From the NCBI GenBank assembly GCA_016720065.1, contig JADJXY010000002.1, positions 385,001 through 449,000 on the forward strand: DNA of 64,000 nucleotides, written 5' to 3'. Every line of letters starts with the position of its first letter. The stretch's first letter is position 1. The notes under the pieces are model-generated. The model ran no database searches, was not told the DNA's origin, and saw nothing but the letters and a program-made list of their open reading frames with translations. The stretch is from Betaproteobacteria bacterium. GTDB taxonomy: Bacteria > Pseudomonadota > Gammaproteobacteria > Burkholderiales > Rhodocyclaceae. The position numbers and the translations under genes were made by a program. Positions 57,568 to 64,000 of this stretch are shown one piece after another.

Positions 57568-58506
57568 ATGAAACTCCAGCAACTGCGTTACATCGTCGAG
57601 ATCGAGCGGCGCGGCCTCAATGTTTCCGAGGCGGCGGAAGCGCTCTTTACCTCGCAGCCCGGCATTTCCAAGCAGGTCCGGCTGCTGGAGGATGAACTGG
57701 GCGTGGTCATCTTCGAGCGCAGCGGCAAGCGCTTCACCGGCGTCACCGAGCCGGGGCGGATCGTTCTCGATATCGCCGGCCGCATCCTCAAAGAGGCGGA
57801 AAACCTGCGGCGGGCGGGGGAGGAATTCGCCGGCGGCGGCAGCGGCCGCCTGGTCCTGGCCGCCACCCACACCCAGGCTCGCTATGCCCTGCCGGTGGTG
57901 GTGCGGGATTTCGTCGCCCAGCACCCCACGGTAAAACTGGAAATGCACCAGGGCAGCCCGACCCAGATCGCCGAATGGGTGGTGTCCGGCGAGGCGGACC
58001 TGGGCATCGCCACCGAGGCCCTGGGCCAGTACGAACAACTGGTCAGCCTGCCGGTGCGCCAGTGGAGCCATTGCGTCGTCGTGCCCGAAGGGCATGCCCT
58101 GATCGGCCGGCCCCTCACGCTGCCCGACCTGGCCAGGTGGCCGCTCATCACCTACGACACCGCCTTCACCGGGCGCTCCCGCATCAACCGGGCCTTCGAG
58201 CGGGTGGGGCTGACCCCCAACATCGCCCTCACCGCGCTGGATGCCGACGTGATCAAGACCTACGTCAGTCTGGGCTTGGGCCTGGGCATCGTCTCCGCCC
58301 TGGCCTACGATCCCCAGCGGGACGCCGGCCTGGTGGCCCTGGACGGCAGCCATCTCTTCGAATCCAACACCACCCGCCTGGCGCTCCGGCGCGGGACCTA
58401 CCTGCGCGGCTACGACTACGACTTCATCGGCCTCTTCGCGCCCCATCTGACGCGCAAGGTGGTCGAGATGGCCATGTTGGGGGGCGGGGCGGAGTATCAG
58501 TTGTGA
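57568..58506 (+). CDS. cysB: LysR-type sulfur assimilation regulator CysB
   Basis: CysB is the LysR-family activator of sulfate/sulfite assimilation, responding to N-acetylserine and sulfur status. ATG 57568, behind AGGGTGA, gives 312 residues. The N-terminal helix-turn-helix is MKLQQLRYIVEIERRGLNVS, AAEALFTSQPGISKQVRLLE; the effector domain shows ATHTQARYALPVVVRDF and TYVSLGLGLGIVSALAYD, which are typical of CysB/Cbl. It is divergent from the cys operon, its probable target. Its last 83 bases overlap the 3' end of the diguanylate cyclase gene. Confidence 0.95.
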   Translation: MKLQQLRYIVEIERRGLNVSEAAEALFTSQPGISKQVRLLEDELGVVIFERSGKRFTGVTEPGRIVLDIAGRILKEAENLRRAGEEFAGGGSGRLVLAATHTQARYALPVVVRDFVAQHPTVKLEMHQGSPTQIAEWVVSGEADLGIATEALGQYEQLVSLPVRQWSHCVVVPEGHALIGRPLTLPDLARWPLITYDTAFTGRSRINRAFERVGLTPNIALTALDADVIKTYVSLGLGLGIVSALAYDPQRDAGLVALDGSHLFESNTTRLALRRGTYLRGYDYDFIGLFAPHLTRKVVEMAMLGGGAEYQL

Positions 58507-59479
58507 GGACCGCGCCCGGGCGCTGTTTCGCCTTGTCGGCGTACATTCCGGCGTCCGCGATGCGGACGAGTTCGTCGCCGCTCAGCGCGTCGTCGGGGTA
58601 GTAGGCGATGCCGATGCTCGTGCCGATGAGGATTTCCTGCGGGACGTTGGCGAGCTTGAACGGGTAGCCCAGGGCCTCGCGGACCTCGGCGGCGATCCAG
58701 CCGGCGTTTTCCCGCAGGCCGACGCCCTGGAGCAGGATGACGAACTCGTCGCCGCCCACCCGGGCGACGGTATCCGATGTGCGCACGATGGCCAGGACGC
58801 GCCGTGCGACTTCCTGCAGCAGGAGATCGCCGGCCTCGTGGCCCCAGCGGTCATTGACCGGCTTGAAGAGGTCCAGGTCGAAAAAAAGCAGGGCCAGGCT
58901 GGTGCCTTCCCTGTGGGCAAGCTCGATGGCCTGCCCGAGGCGGTCGTGGAACAGCTTGCGATTGGGCAGGGCGGTCAGGCCGTCGTATTGGGCCATGTGG
59001 CGCATCGTCGCCTGGATGCGGTGGCGTTCCGTGACGTCCTTTCCCGTTCCGCGGTAGCCCAAGAATTTCCCTTGGCGATCGAAAAAGGGTTCGCCGCTGA
59101 CGCTGACGTGACTGATCTCGCCGCCGGCATTGACGATGGGGTAGTCGAAATCCTTGAAGGGCAGGCGGTTGTCCAGAATGATCTGGTGCGCGGCAAACAG
59201 CGCGGCAGTCTCCTCGGATATGCCGGTGGCCAGCATCTCCTGGCGGGTGTGGCCGTAGAAGCGCTCGGGACTGATGCCCGCCTTGTCGAAAACGCCCCCG
59301 GAAAGCCAGGTGAAGCGGAGCTGCGCGTCCTGTTCCCAGTACCAGTCGGAGGACATCCGCGCATAGGCCCGCGACCGCTCTTCCTGCTCCGTCAGGTGGC
59401 GGACCTGCCGCTTCCAGCGCCAGGCCAGGGACCATCCCAGGATGGTCAACAGCGTCAGCACAGCAATGACCAGTTCCAT
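58424..59479 (-). CDS. Membrane-anchored PAS-GGDEF diguanylate cyclase
   Basis: This 351-residue protein makes the second messenger cyclic di-GMP. It has one N-terminal membrane helix (1-22), a PAS domain (about 44-152) with YWEQDAQLRFTWLSGGVFDK and the C-cap GYRGTGKDVTERH, and a GGDEF domain from about 163 (YDGLTALPNRKLFHDRLGQA). The active site VGGDEF (241-246) is intact and an inhibitory I-site RTSD (233-236) lies five residues before it. The last ~30 residues are Pro/Arg-rich, without family character, and antisense to cysB. Confidence 0.93.
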   Translation of the reverse strand: MELVIAVLTLLTILGWSLAWRWKRQVRHLTEQEERSRAYARMSSDWYWEQDAQLRFTWLSGGVFDKAGISPERFYGHTRQEMLATGISEETAALFAAHQIILDNRLPFKDFDYPIVNAGGEISHVSVSGEPFFDRQGKFLGYRGTGKDVTERHRIQATMRHMAQYDGLTALPNRKLFHDRLGQAIELAHREGTSLALLFFDLDLFKPVNDRWGHEAGDLLLQEVARRVLAIVRTSDTVARVGGDEFVILLQGVGLRENAGWIAAEVREALGYPFKLANVPQEILIGTSIGIAYYPDDALSGDELVRIADAGMYADKAKQRPGAVLTTDTPPRPPTWPSRPPCASDGARRGR

Positions 59480-59637
59480 GCCGCTTCCCGTGGGGACCGC
59501 AATCGTTGTTGGTTTGTGGGGCTACTGGTTTATTTGTAGCCCTTGGGTTCGAACCTGTCGAAACTCTTGGCGGCCGGCCGGGGGGCTCTGGAAGAGCCTG
59601 CTGCACTCGCCGCCCCGGCGCCATACGTGGCAGGGTA

Positions 59638-59672
59638 TCACGCAGGATGAGGCTGGGAGAGGAAAAGGGGGC
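59638..59672 (+). repeat. 35-base dispersed direct repeat, copy 1
   Basis: These 35 bases are identical to 63468-63502. Here they lie just downstream of the tlpA-like gene; the other copy forms part of the 3' end of nosD. The minus strand reads APFSSPSLILRD in both places. Confidence 0.8.
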
Positions 59673-59691
59673 TAGGGCGGTCGTCCTGGCG

Positions 59692-60231
59692 TCAGTTCGG
59701 AAGCTTCAGTCCGAATACCGCGCCAATGAAGCGCACGGCTTCGGGGCTGTCCCAGGCCCTCGAGCCGCCCACCTTGCGCAGGACTCGGCCGTCGGGGGCG
59801 ATGAGGAGGGTGAGGGGGATGCGGTCCGCACCGAGCATGTTTTCCAGGAGCTGCCGATCGTCCAGGTAGTTGGAGAAGCTGACGCCCGCTTGGCGCAGGA
59901 AGGCGGAGGCTGCCCGGCCGTCGTCGTCGGTGGAGATGCCGATGACGTTGAATTCCCGGCCGCCGAAGCGCCGGGCGAGGCGTTCCAGGGCGCCCATCTC
60001 CGCGCGGCAGGGGCCGCACCAGCTTGCCCAGACGTTGATGATCAAGGGCTTGCCGCGGTAGGCGGCGAGCCGATTGTTTTCCCCGGAGAGGCCGCGCAGG
60101 GGGGCATCCCGCAAGGGCTCACCGATGGCCACCTCGCCTGGTGTGCGTGCCTGAGCCGTTAGGGCGGCGGCGAACAGTAAAGCGGCGGCCAGGAGCCGCG
60201 CCGCCATGGGCGGATGCCGCTCAGGTGCCAT
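59692..60231 (-). CDS. TlpA-like periplasmic thioredoxin
   Basis: This is a periplasmic thiol-disulfide protein of the TlpA/ResA type, which reduce disulfides for example in cytochrome c or copper-site assembly. The 179-residue protein has a signal peptide (about 9-29, ending TAQA) and a thioredoxin fold with NVWASWCGPCRAEM (C72, C75), GISTDDDGRAASAFL and the cis-Pro segment RIPLTLLIAPDG. ATG 60231 is chosen; ATG 60207 is alternative. The start overlaps the last 11 bases of an upstream flavoprotein fragment. Proximity to nosD hints at metal-centre maturation, which is inference. Confidence 0.88.
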   Translation of the reverse strand: MAPERHPPMAARLLAAALLFAAALTAQARTPGEVAIGEPLRDAPLRGLSGENNRLAAYRGKPLIINVWASWCGPCRAEMGALERLARRFGGREFNVIGISTDDDGRAASAFLRQAGVSFSNYLDDRQLLENMLGADRIPLTLLIAPDGRVLRKVGGSRAWDSPEAVRFIGAVFGLKLPN

Positions 60232-60403
60232 AGTGGGCGTCCACCTGGATGCCGAGCCTTTTCAACATGGGCGTCGGAAGTTCTCCCCCGGCGCAGACGA
60301 TGATCGCATCGTTCTGCAGCTCGAGGTTTCCTTCAACGGTCTTGAGCGCCACACCGCCCAGGCTGATTTCACGCACTGTGGATTCGAGGATCAGGCGGAT
60401 GCG
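60221..60403 (-). pseudogene. C-terminal fragment of an NAD(P)/FAD-dependent oxidoreductase
   Basis: The last ~60 codons of a minus-strand gene read RIRLILESTVREISLGGV, NLELQNDAIIVCAGGELPTP and LKRLGIQVDAHYGT. The NDAIIVCAGGELPTP segment is the C-terminal FAD-binding pattern of pyridine-nucleotide-disulfide/thioredoxin-reductase-like flavoproteins. Above about 60403 the frame enters DNA coding for a DUF6502 protein on the other strand, so the nucleotide-binding domains are missing. Its stop overlaps the tlpA-like start, which suggests the intact gene was the upstream operon partner of that gene. Confidence 0.5.
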
Positions 60404-60406
60404 CCC

Positions 60407-60886
60407 GGTCCCTTGCCGCGGCTGGCCAGCAATGGCGGCGATCGTTCCTTCGAGTCCCTGGTGGCAAGCGTCAGCCGCGACATCCGCCCCCGTTCGGTCC
60501 TCGACGAATGGATTCGCCTGGGCGTGGTCCGCATCAACGAAGCCGATCAGGTTGAATTGCAGGAGCAGGCCTTCATTCCGCGGCACGGCGAAGCCGAAAA
60601 GCTCGCCTACTATGGCCTCAACCTGGGGGACCACATCACTGCCGCCACCGACAACGTCCTGGAAGTCGGCAGGCCCTGGTTCGAACGCAGCGTGCACCAC
60701 CAGGGGCTGAGCGAGGGCGAGGTGGAAGCCCTCCGCGAGAAGGCTGCGGCGCTGGGCATGACGCTCCTGCAGGACCTGCACCAGCAGGCTTCCAGCCCGC
60801 ATTGCGACGAGCAGGTCAAAGATCGCCGCTTCACGTGCGGGGTGTATTTCTACAGCGCGCCGGAAGACGGCGAAGCATCGCAATGA
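60407..60886 (+). pseudogene. DUF6502 family protein, C-terminal half only
   Basis: About 159 codons match the C-terminal half of DUF6502 proteins: SFESLVASVSRDIRPRSVLD, EWIRLGVVRINEADQVELQE, AEKLAYYGLNLGDHITAATD, then RFTCGVYFYSAPEDGEASQ. Family members are about 280 residues, with an N-terminal helix-turn-helix-like half that is absent. Left of ~60407 the DNA encodes a flavoprotein tail on the other strand. The frame is open leftwards to an ATG at 60206, so a chimeric protein could be made. The stop overlaps the next gene by 4 bases (ATGA). Confidence 0.6.
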
Positions 60887-62457
60887 ACCGCTTGTTTTGC
60901 TTCCTGGCCCTGGCGGCCTGCTGGGCGTCGGGTGCGGTGGCAACGCCCGTTTGCGTGGATCCGGAACGGCCCGGCGTCGAAGTCCCCATTGCCAACGGCA
61001 TCGGCGGCACCGGTGCCACCGCGGCCCGGGGTGACGACAAGGGGGGCGGCGGCATTGGTGGCACCGGCGCACCTGCGGGCCAGGGCGACGACAAGAGCGG
61101 CGGCGGCATCGGCGGCACGGGTGCAACTGCCGGTGGCACGGGCGGCACCGGGAGCCCCCTGGCGGACGGAAGCACCATTGGCATCGTCGGGACGGTGACC
61201 GGCTTCGCCTCGGTCTGCGTCAATGGCCTGGAAGTGCACTACGACAACCGTGTGCCTGTCAGCGAAAATGGCGAGGGGGCATCGGTGGCGCAACTGGCCG
61301 TCGGAAAGACCGTTTCCATCGAAGCGGTGGCTACCCCAAAAGGCCTGCGTGCGCGGGATATTGCCATCATTGACGTGCTCGTCGGGCCGGTGACCCAGGT
61401 CCATGGCCATGGCAAGGCGGTGCAGGTCATGGGGCAGACGGTGCTCATCGGTGCCGAGACTCGGGGGCCCGGCAGTGGCAAGTCGCTTGCACCCGGTCAA
61501 ATGGTACGGGTGAGCGGCATGCTGGATGCTCAGGGCCAATTGGTGGCCACTCGCCTGCAACCGGTTGCCGCGGGCAAGGAAGCGAGTGTGGCCGGTCTGG
61601 CGGTGGCAGGGGGTGGGCGCTCGGGCAAGGTTGCCGGCGTTGACGTAACGGGTTTGGCAGGCGGGGGCAACGTAATCGTCAAAGGCCGTTGGGATGGCCA
61701 GGCCCTGGCTGTGAGATCGGTCGGTGTTGACCCGACTTTCCGCTTTGCAGGCAAGGCTGAGCGTGTGGTGGTCGAAGGGCTGGTCCAGGATGGCCTGCGG
61801 GACGGGAGGATGACCGTGGCCGGTGTCCGGACGGTCGTTTCGCTGGAAACCCGCCTCACGCCCAATGCCGGCGTTACCGGTGGCAGGGTGGTGGTGGAGG
61901 GCCGCATGGGCGCAGACCGGGTGCTCCATGCTGCGCGGATCGAGACGCTGGAGACGGTTAGAACGGGACCTGCGCGACCGGCCATGGTGCCGGCGCCCGG
62001 AAAACCCGGGGACGACCCAGCCGCGCGGGCCGGTGCAGGGCCTCGGGCCGAAGGCAGAGGGCAGACGAGGAATGACGAGGTTGCTGGTCGCTCCGAGGCA
62101 GTTGGACTGGGGGACAAGTTCGAAAAAGCAGAATCCGTGGAAAAGTCGGAGAAGGTAGAGAAGGCGGAGAAGACGGAGAAAGCTGAGAAGGTGGAGAAGG
62201 TAGAGAAGGCTGAGAAGGTAGAGAAGGCTGAGAAGGTCGAGAAGGTCGAGAAGGTCGAGAAGGTCGAGAAGCCGGAAAAGGTCGAGAAGCCGGAAAAGGT
62301 CGAGAAGCCCGAGAGGGTCGAGAAGCCCGAGAAGGTCGAGAAGCCCGAGAAGGTCGAGAAGCCCGAGAAGGTCGAGAAGCCCGAGAAGGTCGAGAAGCCC
62401 GAGAGGGTAGAGAGACCGGAGAGGGTAGAGAGACCGGAGAGGGCGGAGCACCATTAG
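60883..62457 (+). CDS. DUF5666 domain protein with Gly-rich head and EK-repeat tail
   Basis: This 524-residue protein has a signal peptide (1-20, ending GAVAT). A Gly/Thr-rich segment with three GIGGTGA-type repeats (about 38-90) follows. DUF5666 beta-barrel-like domains (about 95-370) come next, with GIVGTVTGFASVCVNGLEVH and LAPGQMVRVSGMLDAQGQLV. A ~110-residue tail is made of EKVEKAEK and then VEKPEK repeats, ending HH. It is probably periplasmic or cell-surface; the charged tail is likely extended. It is coupled to the DUF6502 fragment by an ATGA overlap and is followed by a small outer-membrane gene 37 bases later. Confidence 0.75.
   Translation: MNRLFCFLALAACWASGAVATPVCVDPERPGVEVPIANGIGGTGATAARGDDKGGGGIGGTGAPAGQGDDKSGGGIGGTGATAGGTGGTGSPLADGSTIGIVGTVTGFASVCVNGLEVHYDNRVPVSENGEGASVAQLAVGKTVSIEAVATPKGLRARDIAIIDVLVGPVTQVHGHGKAVQVMGQTVLIGAETRGPGSGKSLAPGQMVRVSGMLDAQGQLVATRLQPVAAGKEASVAGLAVAGGGRSGKVAGVDVTGLAGGGNVIVKGRWDGQALAVRSVGVDPTFRFAGKAERVVVEGLVQDGLRDGRMTVAGVRTVVSLETRLTPNAGVTGGRVVVEGRMGADRVLHAARIETLETVRTGPARPAMVPAPGKPGDDPAARAGAGPRAEGRGQTRNDEVAGRSEAVGLGDKFEKAESVEKSEKVEKAEKTEKAEKVEKVEKAEKVEKAEKVEKVEKVEKVEKPEKVEKPEKVEKPERVEKPEKVEKPEKVEKPEKVEKPEKVEKPERVERPERVERPERAEHH
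62139..62440 (+). repeat. Coding tandem repeat (18-base unit, KVEKPE)
   Basis: The first part is 9- to 18-base units encoding EKVEK/AEK; from about 62262 it is a regular 18-base unit (AAGGTCGAGAAGCCCGAG and close variants) in about nine copies, ending in RVERPE variants. All copies keep the reading frame of the DUF5666 protein. Near-identical adjacent units suggest recent expansion and possible length variation. Confidence 0.85.
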
Positions 62458-62494
62458 CCCAAGCCCGCATTTCAGATCAGTGCCATACCCAAGC

Positions 62495-63262
62495 ATGAAT
62501 GCTCATCCCCGCGGCCTGCTGGCCTTCGCCTGCCTGATCCTGGTCACCTCCGTCCATGCGGACGGTGCGTGGACTTTCAGCGCCGGCATGGATCATTCCT
62601 CAGGCAAATACGGAGGGGCCGGCCATAGCGAGACACTGGCGCTTCCTATAAGCATCAGGTACGAGGCGCACCCATGGACGCTGCGGCTCAGTATTCCCTA
62701 TGTGACCATGCGTGGGGCGGCCAACGTGGTTTCCAGCGGGGGCGACCGCATCGCTCTCCAGGGTCGCAACAGCGCACGCCGTCAGGTCGAGGGACTGGGA
62801 GACGTCGTGGCGGGGGTAGCCGGGACCGCGTGGCAGGAATCGGGCTGGCTCATCGACCTCGGTGCCAAGGTGAAATTTGCCACCGGCGATGCTGACCGAG
62901 GCCTGAGCACTGGCGAGAATGACTATTCTCTGTACGTGGATGTCTACCGCAAGCTCGGTAGCGGCACGGCATTTTGCACACTGGGCAAGCGCTGGATGGG
63001 CGACCCGGCAGGCAGTGAGCTTGCAAATCCGCTCTACGGTACCCTGGGCTGGTCCCAGCGCTTCACGCCGGCCACCAGTGCGGGGGCAACCTACGATTTC
63101 CGCGAGAGGCTGACGCAGTCCGGGGCGCCGGCGCGCGAGGCTACGCTATTTCTCACTCACCGCTTCAGCGATGCCTGGAAACTGCAGGCCTATGTCGTTA
63201 CCGGTTTTTCCACTGCCAGCCCGGATTTGGGTGGTGGCATGCTGCTCTTTTACTCACCCTGA
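62495..63262 (+). CDS. Probable outer-membrane beta-barrel protein
   Basis: The 255-residue protein has a signal peptide (about 1-23, ending SVHA) and then alternating amphipathic strands with small turns: WTFSAGMDHSSGKYGGAGHS, WTLRLSIPYVTMRG, WLIDLGAKVKFATGD, YSLYVDVYRKLG, and a final GGGMLLFYSP. This resembles small outer-membrane channel families of about 12 strands; I cannot name the family. ATG 62495 is chosen over GTG 62480. It is third in the cassette DUF6502-DUF5666-OMP, which suggests joint function at the envelope. Confidence 0.65.
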   Translation: MNAHPRGLLAFACLILVTSVHADGAWTFSAGMDHSSGKYGGAGHSETLALPISIRYEAHPWTLRLSIPYVTMRGAANVVSSGGDRIALQGRNSARRQVEGLGDVVAGVAGTAWQESGWLIDLGAKVKFATGDADRGLSTGENDYSLYVDVYRKLGSGTAFCTLGKRWMGDPAGSELANPLYGTLGWSQRFTPATSAGATYDFRERLTQSGAPAREATLFLTHRFSDAWKLQAYVVTGFSTASPDLGGGMLLFYSP

Positions 63263-63436
63263 GCGCAAGGGCGGGCGGCGGCTGCCCCCGGTCAGATCGG
63301 CGGGGCGGAAGGGCCATCGCCTGTACAGGCCTCCGGCGTGACCGGCATGATGCCCTTGGGTGCCGGTGGACGCCGGGACTGAATCTGGAACCCTCGGTTG
63401 GACGCGCCAGGGGCCCGTCGCGCTACCACCCGCGGG

Positions 63437-64000
63437 TCAAGGTGTTTGCCCCATCCGCGGCGCAGAGTCACGCAGGATGAGGCTGGGAGAGGAAAAGGGG
63501 GCCAGGCGTTCGAGGAAGTCGATCAGTTCCAGCACCGGCGCGTTGCGGAAGAACTTGGCAGCGGGGAATTCGAGCCAGATGCGGTCGGCCCAGGCGTAGA
63601 GGTCGTGGGGCGTGTCGCCGTAGCCGTCGCCGTCGCGGTCGAAGCCCTGGTAGTCGTCCCAGTGGTTGCCGTACCAGACGTCGTTCATGGGGTCGCCGTC
63701 GCCGATCACCGTGACGGGCCAGAGGTTGTTGCGGAAGGTGTTGCCCAGGGCAATGTGGCCCCCCTTCATGCCGTAGATGTAAATCCCGGTGACGTTGTGG
63801 GCGATGAAATTGTCCACCAGGACGATGCGATTGAGCGGGTTGGACGGTGAATCGGCCATGACGCCGTGGGCGCAGTGGACGATTTCGTTGCCCTGCACCA
63901 GGGCGGCCGCGGTTTCCTTGAGGGCGACCCCGGCGCCCGATGCATCCATGGCATGAACGACGCGGTTGTTGCGGATGAGCAGGCCGTCGGAATTGAGGGC
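63437..64000 (-). CDS. nosD: NosD, periplasmic copper/maturation protein of nitrous oxide reductase (C-terminal part)
   Basis: NosD is a periplasmic right-handed beta-helix protein needed with NosF and NosY to mature the Cu-S centre of nitrous oxide reductase. The 187 visible residues are open to the right window edge, so the 5' end lies outside. Beta-helix rungs read NNRVVHAMDASGAGVAL, GNEIVHCAHGVMAD and NTFRNNLWPVTVIG. The family C-terminus shows WYGNHWDDYQGFDRDGDGYG and PVLELIDFLERLAPFSSP. It implies that a nos cluster continues beyond the window and that the organism can reduce N2O. Confidence 0.93.
   Translation of the reverse strand, partial: ALNSDGLLIRNNRVVHAMDASGAGVALKETAAALVQGNEIVHCAHGVMADSPSNPLNRIVLVDNFIAHNVTGIYIYGMKGGHIALGNTFRNNLWPVTVIGDGDPMNDVWYGNHWDDYQGFDRDGDGYGDTPHDLYAWADRIWLEFPAAKFFRNAPVLELIDFLERLAPFSSPSLILRDSAPRMGQTP
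63468..63502 (+). repeat. 35-base dispersed direct repeat, copy 2
   Basis: This sequence is identical to 59638-59672. Here it is inside the 3' end of nosD on the minus strand, encoding the APFSSPSLILRD part of the C-terminus. Confidence 0.8.

Noticed and set aside
62262..62440. Tandem repeat read as a possible CRISPR or origin iteron array
   Set aside because: The units are contiguous without spacers, keep the reading frame and encode a KVEKPE protein repeat.
60850..62496. 548-codon minus-strand frame with LLDLLGLLDLL repeats
   Set aside because: The apparent leucine-rich repeat is the antisense reading of the VEKPEK repeat in the DUF5666 gene; no signal or ribosome site supports it.

Overview
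The window is GC-rich chromosomal DNA from a betaproteobacterium, most likely a member of the Rhodocyclales (inference from protein character and gene order; no database search was possible). It carries the tpiA-secG-tRNA-Leu-nuoA to nuoN arrangement, urt and ure genes for urea use, an assimilatory sulfate/sulfite reduction operon, and at the right edge the 3' end of nosD (nitrous oxide respiration). This points to a free-living, respiring and probably denitrifying organism. No rRNA, CRISPR array, phage gene or transposase is visible.

Bases 1-8.9 kb are housekeeping: the 3' end of carB with its terminator, greA, a DUF4149 membrane protein, yhbY divergent from rlmE, ftsH with its terminator, folP-glmM, and tpiA-secG behind a good sigma70-type promoter. 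A tRNA-Leu(GAG) sits at 8.94 kb. The complete 14-gene NADH dehydrogenase I operon (nuoA-N) runs from 9.1 to 23.5 kb and ends in a strong terminator. A Nudix hydrolase follows.

Bases 24.2-36.8 kb are a urea module, mostly on the minus strand. In transcription order it is urtB-urtC-urtD, an 833-base repeat-filled gap, urtE, then (after a plus-strand membrane protein) queF, ureD, ureA, ureB, ureC, ureE, a DUF1161 protein, ureF and ureG. The urea-binding protein gene urtA is not in its usual place before urtB.

Bases 37.2-49.1 kb hold two giant translationally coupled minus-strand genes. The first encodes a 2609-residue secreted protein built of about ten N-terminal immunoglobulin-like repeats plus SdrD-B/Cna-B-like and DUF11 domains. 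The second encodes a 1373-residue envelope protein with an OmpA-like domain and a probable C-terminal beta-barrel. This is the best candidate for a poorly described surface system. Just to its right lie gene fragments, a DUF3455 gene without a sensible stop, an ankyrin protein and an ABC-F ATPase.

Bases 52.6-58.5 kb hold a hypothetical gene, the sulfur operon (TSUP transporter, cysI, DUF934, cysH) and the divergent regulator cysB. Bases 58.4-63.3 kb contain a PAS-GGDEF diguanylate cyclase, a TlpA-type thioredoxin, a junction of two truncated genes (flavoprotein tail and DUF6502), a DUF5666 protein with a long EK/VEKPE repeat, and a small outer-membrane protein. The window closes inside nosD. 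Several repeats (a large inverted repeat, a 45-base tandem repeat, a 35-base dispersed direct repeat, REP-like hairpins) sit between genes and mark places of past rearrangement.
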